In this document: in pieces, positions 62,701 to 64,000 of the stretch
Layout: each line of letters starts with the position of its first letter
Position numbering within the stretch: the stretch's first letter is position 1
Assembly: GCF_016405905.1 (NCBI RefSeq)
Contig: NZ_JAEFCB010000001.1
Coordinates: 744,001-808,000, forward strand
From: Variovorax sp. IB41
Lineage (GTDB): Bacteria; Pseudomonadota; Gammaproteobacteria; Burkholderiales; Burkholderiaceae_C
Direction of reading: 5' to 3'
Length of the DNA: 64,000 nt
The notes under the pieces: model-generated
The model's database searches: none
Told to the model about the DNA's origin: nothing
What the model saw: only the letters and a program-made list of their open reading frames with translations
Made by a program: the position numbers and the translations under genes

Positions 62701-64000
62701 GAAATAGTCGCCACCAACGCGGGTGATGATCGACAGGTCGCCCTCGCTCACGATGCTGCCATTGCCGTGCACGCCGGCGGCGCCGACACGCAGTCCCAGG
62801 TCGCCTGCCGATTGCAGCGTGCCGCTGTTGTCGATGCGCGCGCCCGAAAGTTCCGTGTAGCCGGAAGACGTGGTGCCGAAAGTGATCGTGCCCGTGTTGG
62901 TGACGTTCGAGGACGCGAACACGCTGCCCAGCGCGGAGCTGCCGTTCTGGATCGTTCCTTCGTTGACCAGCGTGCTGCGCGACTCGAGATCGAGCCGGTC
63001 GCCCAGCATGAGGCTGCCGGCGCCGCTGTTGCGCATGCCGGCAAGCGAATAGGCTTTCAGTGTGCCGCCAGCCTGCATCGTGCCGGCGTTGACGAAGCTG
63101 TCCGCCGCGCCGGTGTCGTCGTGGGCGCTGATGGTCAGATTGCCGCCCGCGACGATCGTGGCGTTGCCACCGGGGTCGCCCACGCGCTGTGCGTTGTCGA
63201 TCGTGCCTACTCCGAAGGCGGCATGGCCCACGGTCTGGATGTCGCGCGTGTTCGTGAGCGCGCCGGTGAGCGTGACGTAGGAGTACGAGCTCGCGTCCTT
63301 GGAGCCGAGCAGCCACACGCCATCGTTCTGCAGGCTCGTGCCAGTGATCGTCGTGCCTCTGGCCGACTCGATGCGTGCGCCGGCCGCGTTGCCCAGCGCC
63401 GTGCCCTGTAGCGTCATGGTGTTGTCGCTGTAGATGGCGCCGGCGTTGTTCAGCGATTCGCTGCCGCCGCCCGCGCGGTCGGCAATGTCGACCAGCTGCT
63501 TGCCGTAGATGGTGCCGCTGTTGGCGATCGTGCCGTTCACGCGCAGCGTGACGCCGCCGTCCCGTGCGTTGACGGTGCCCTGGTTGTCCAGGCCGTTGGG
63601 CTCGAAGGCCGTCCCGCTGGAGCTCAGTGCCACGCTGTTGCCGGCGAGCAAGGCGCCGGCGCCGTTCTTCAAGGTGGCGCTGCTTGCAAGGCTCAGTGCC
63701 TGGCCGGCCTGGATCGCGGCGCCGGCCTGGTTGTCGATCGCGCCCGCAGGCGCGTTGACGCTCAGGTTGCCGACGGCAGAGACCGTGCCGCTGTTCGTGA
63801 GGTTGCCGCTCATGCCGAGGCTGCGCCCGCTTTGCAGCGTGCCGCTGTTGTTTGTGTTCGCGCCGATGGCCAGTGCGTCGTCGCTCGTGCCTGCCTGCGT
63901 CGACAGCAGCCACGTGCCCGCGTTGTCCACGAAGTTGCCCGTCACCGTGCTGCCGTCGGTGGCCTGGATCCAGGCCTTGCTGGCGTTGGTCACGCTGTTG
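56800..64000 (-). CDS. Very large FHA/CdiA-like two-partner-secretion adhesin (5' part outside window)
   Basis: At least 2400 residues of a secreted beta-helix exoprotein; the frame is open to the right window edge, so the signal and TPS domain are not visible. Near 60840-61240 is the conserved mid-region of such proteins (GFFVIAREPDARYLVQSNPLF, RLGDASYEAFLVKQQLIARTG, PVVYLSA). N-terminal to it are NxGxL/NxGTI-type FHA-1 repeats, and C-terminal to it are about 15 FHA-2 units (for example VEGSRVASGGDMVLKAGNI). Ala/Pro/Thr-rich linkers lie near 58530-58730 and 57165-57400. The last ~75 residues resemble a He_PIG Ig-like domain (LPSWLSFDAKTGKVTGTPPAG). No VENN motif or toxin end is seen. Confidence 0.9.
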   Translation of the reverse strand, partial: NSVTNASKAWIQATDGSTVTGNFVDNAGTWLLSTQAGTSDDALAIGANTNNSGTLQSGRSLGMSGNLTNSGTVSAVGNLSVNAPAGAIDNQAGAAIQAGQALSLASSATLKNGAGALLAGNSVALSSSGTAFEPNGLDNQGTVNARDGGVTLRVNGTIANSGTIYGKQLVDIADRAGGGSESLNNAGAIYSDNTMTLQGTALGNAAGARIESARGTTITGTSLQNDGVWLLGSKDASSYSYVTLTGALTNTRDIQTVGHAAFGVGTIDNAQRVGDPGGNATIVAGGNLTISAHDDTGAADSFVNAGTMQAGGTLKAYSLAGMRNSGAGSLMLGDRLDLESRSTLVNEGTIQNGSSALGSVFASSNVTNTGTITFGTTSSGYTELSGARIDNSGTLQSAGDLGLRVGAAGVHGNGSIVSEGDLSIITRVGGDYFDFTPEGKLYAGGTFKLVGANLALGDGEQLAANAMDFSLHSLTLGKGAVLQTRGAMGISTETLTQADSTSRIMASMGSLDTGAVTNSGLSVTGPGGFSNIGLIFSASNFSLRGTSLTNTATGGVAALGDLIVNATEGNLLNRGALYAGGTLYGYAAAGTITNAATATQYLGTMDAGAGIALSAKTIVNNSTISTPGTVSLAATTIRNEVLGGDTRQANVTFGQETVFSNAPLVYQTGWTSSPGYATTPGIKAQITAGAIVAKFNKFYNLGAVLSANDVSLTGQGAAAAFTNDALALPTSSGGISYYYQSNGQWFSGCQSLCAFPAVSKAWATKEEAMLNGRLLPAVAPSGVAVGGGVYAGTLTGSGFELINNGLSTPAPTAQNLKAMTAGPANAVNTRQAPTTTAVAAGSGSSTSVSGGTVTTGNAAAPTGGAGTASGRATTSAAVATGGTATIRPVTAGTLAANAANGVSGTSFGGIRITLPTNPNGFFVIAREPDARYLVQSNPLFQVAPTTPGSDYLAGLLGFSPDQTVLRLGDASYEAFLVKQQLIARTGEDVLDGYQNAGAQMQGLMDSAAQQSTELKLTYGVALTPEQQASLKQDMVWMVATEIGGKVVLAPVVYLSAATKNSVVQGTVISVKDANLNLTALTNTGGTIVASNTLKVVAVGDIKNVSGTIKATNVALASTAGNIVNRTTAVTSGNAKNSSTQIGKTATIEATDSLVLSAKRDILVTGAKVSAGGDAVLAAGGNIAFDTLQDKSSNTTVKRSSSLFGSSTKATTVTTVRQVGSQLEVGGDLAMAAGRDITIAGSQTKVAGDAVLQAGNNVNIVSRDNTTTTDISRKRSGIGVGGAAFGVQKTTINKNSARNNGGSVEVGGDGAVVAGRDVTLQGSVLAIAKDGYVAGTNVNVLAGTNSDTSHRRDVTTGIGKIVGSNQARGNVGGPSTNTSTDAGTVTTAGAGKGAAQANAGAGAGGGANASAGVAAVSHEIKVTDTSQTRNLASVIHFGGNGQIDASGTVTLKGSNVASDGNLVVNANRLDVLAGQDTKSSHTNVNTSNVGLMSSTSNQGSGGATANSSASGQGMPGGNASTGANLGASSDNRVSYMEQSIVDTKTRDVVHVGSNLTAGKGLQANVNDTMTVEGSRVASGGDMVLKAGNIITRAAEDVHETQVDSMQTASGFYASAGGSADTQTSAATGAGTAVGSTAAAGVHGEVGSYTNITLSNSATTDTKASVSKIEAGGNLTRTARDTIADVGTDIVVKGNLDQSADRIVSSAARDTHSSSASSTTFETKTGFYGESSANAQAQGRAEHRGQATTTLDPEANAPAKPTVTPGTTVPSTGAGTAAPAGTAATAGTGAVTTAATGAGATTAAAAPAAAPAAPSASPSDTGSANQVSKGNSGLGAGAMAGAGITMTLDVATTSNASSSSTARQGTIQVGGSVNSRSNNETVFEGTRIQAGKGVNIEAGSLDFKAAGNTTRDDSMAAGVGGAVSVDLVNSTGTVSGYGNYSQAGSRTNTAVAGSITAGTGGVNIVTRNDTRLEGTKIAAAGPIDIAAGGALKIDAARDTFEAGTRSAGATASATAGADQVSASASLDYGQSNTSGRRDQVATIASGQGVTLKSGGNTTLAGTQVTAGGDIKVAAGGNLDIQAASGKTDSSAVQVSVAATVGGGAQGVGGGASASGGVEMSRSDTATGATFDSKGGKVGFSSGGDTTMTGTQASGVAPTSVEAGGNVVIKDAVSTTKGFAFGAQFAAAGASEDTEKKGTRPKTDGGTAAPATPPATTPTATPATPNTPATQTTSTTPAPAPKPAATASVPPASGTPPAPAPAAAAPPAAAGTPAPAPGTEKTITNQQLSGGNGSGTFNVDVQNDKSKQQTNLGAMTIVSNTKSGVPTVTAQVPLPSQLPKGTRVTATTSDGKPLPSWLSFDAKTGKVTGTPPAGFKGDIQVVVNVPQANGSVAHTPLTMSVK

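Noticed and set aside
58777..63411. A 1544-codon open frame antisense to the adhesin
   Set aside because: It is Arg/His/Ala-rich with no domain, no ribosome-binding site and no hydrophobic or motif pattern. It results from the high GC and repetitive coding strand of the adhesin.

Overview
The window is very GC-rich and gene-dense, with many 4-bp ATGA start/stop overlaps. Gene content and order point to a betaproteobacterium of the Comamonadaceae, most like Variovorax. This is inferred from protein resemblance and the short 4.5S-type SRP RNA; no rRNA is present to test it. No CRISPR array, intact insertion sequence or intact prophage is visible.

Layout: (1) 1-2739, + strand: molybdenum cofactor genes moaA (5' end cut off), mobA and moeA, joined by ATGA overlaps. 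(2) 2753-12866, - strand: an amide-use cluster, read as AraC-type regulator, GatC/AtzG-like small subunit, two amidase-signature hydrolases, a five-gene amide/urea-type ABC transporter and an acetamidase/formamidase. (3) 13009-16651: rnhA and a methyltransferase on -, with gloB and a MltD-like transglycosylase on +. (4) 16721-20675, -: an LtrA-family membrane protein and a taurine/sulfonate/nitrate-type ABC importer with a terminator hairpin after the binding-protein gene. (5) 20823-24445: MAPEG protein, recR, a YbaB/EbfC protein, dnaX (with an A9 slippery run) and the SRP RNA. (6) 24529-31573, -: a flavoprotein coupled to an AddAB-like helicase/nuclease pair. (7) 31731-38278: trxA, rho, a Gfo/Idh/MocA oxidoreductase, rpmE2, an ArnT-like membrane protein and a MATE exporter. 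(8) 38282-50493: phosphate regulon (phoR, phoB, phoU, pstB, pstA, pstC, pstS on -, ppx divergent on +, then sixA, ppk1 and an OlsB-like acyltransferase on -), with Pho boxes before pstS, ppx and ppk1. (9) 50638-53436, +: a cNMP-domain/thioredoxin-reductase-like fusion, a UBP-type zinc finger and a GST. (10) 53484-53685: tRNA-Pro(TGG) and tRNA-Arg(TCT), followed by the eroded end of a tyrosine integrase. (11) 54060-64000, -: a NarL-type two-component pair and a very large FHA-like adhesin that runs off the window.

The most coherent physiology is the phosphate/polyphosphate block, where uptake, sensing, polyP synthesis and polyP hydrolysis share PhoB-type sites, and the amide block, where import, amide hydrolysis and formamide hydrolysis sit in one transcription direction under a likely AraC regulator. 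The best candidates for new biology are the amidase/small-subunit/transporter operon, the adhesin with an Ig-like rather than toxin C-terminus beside an integrase scar, the 98-bp repeat that starts at stop codons, and the regulatory features of dnaX, rho and ppk1.
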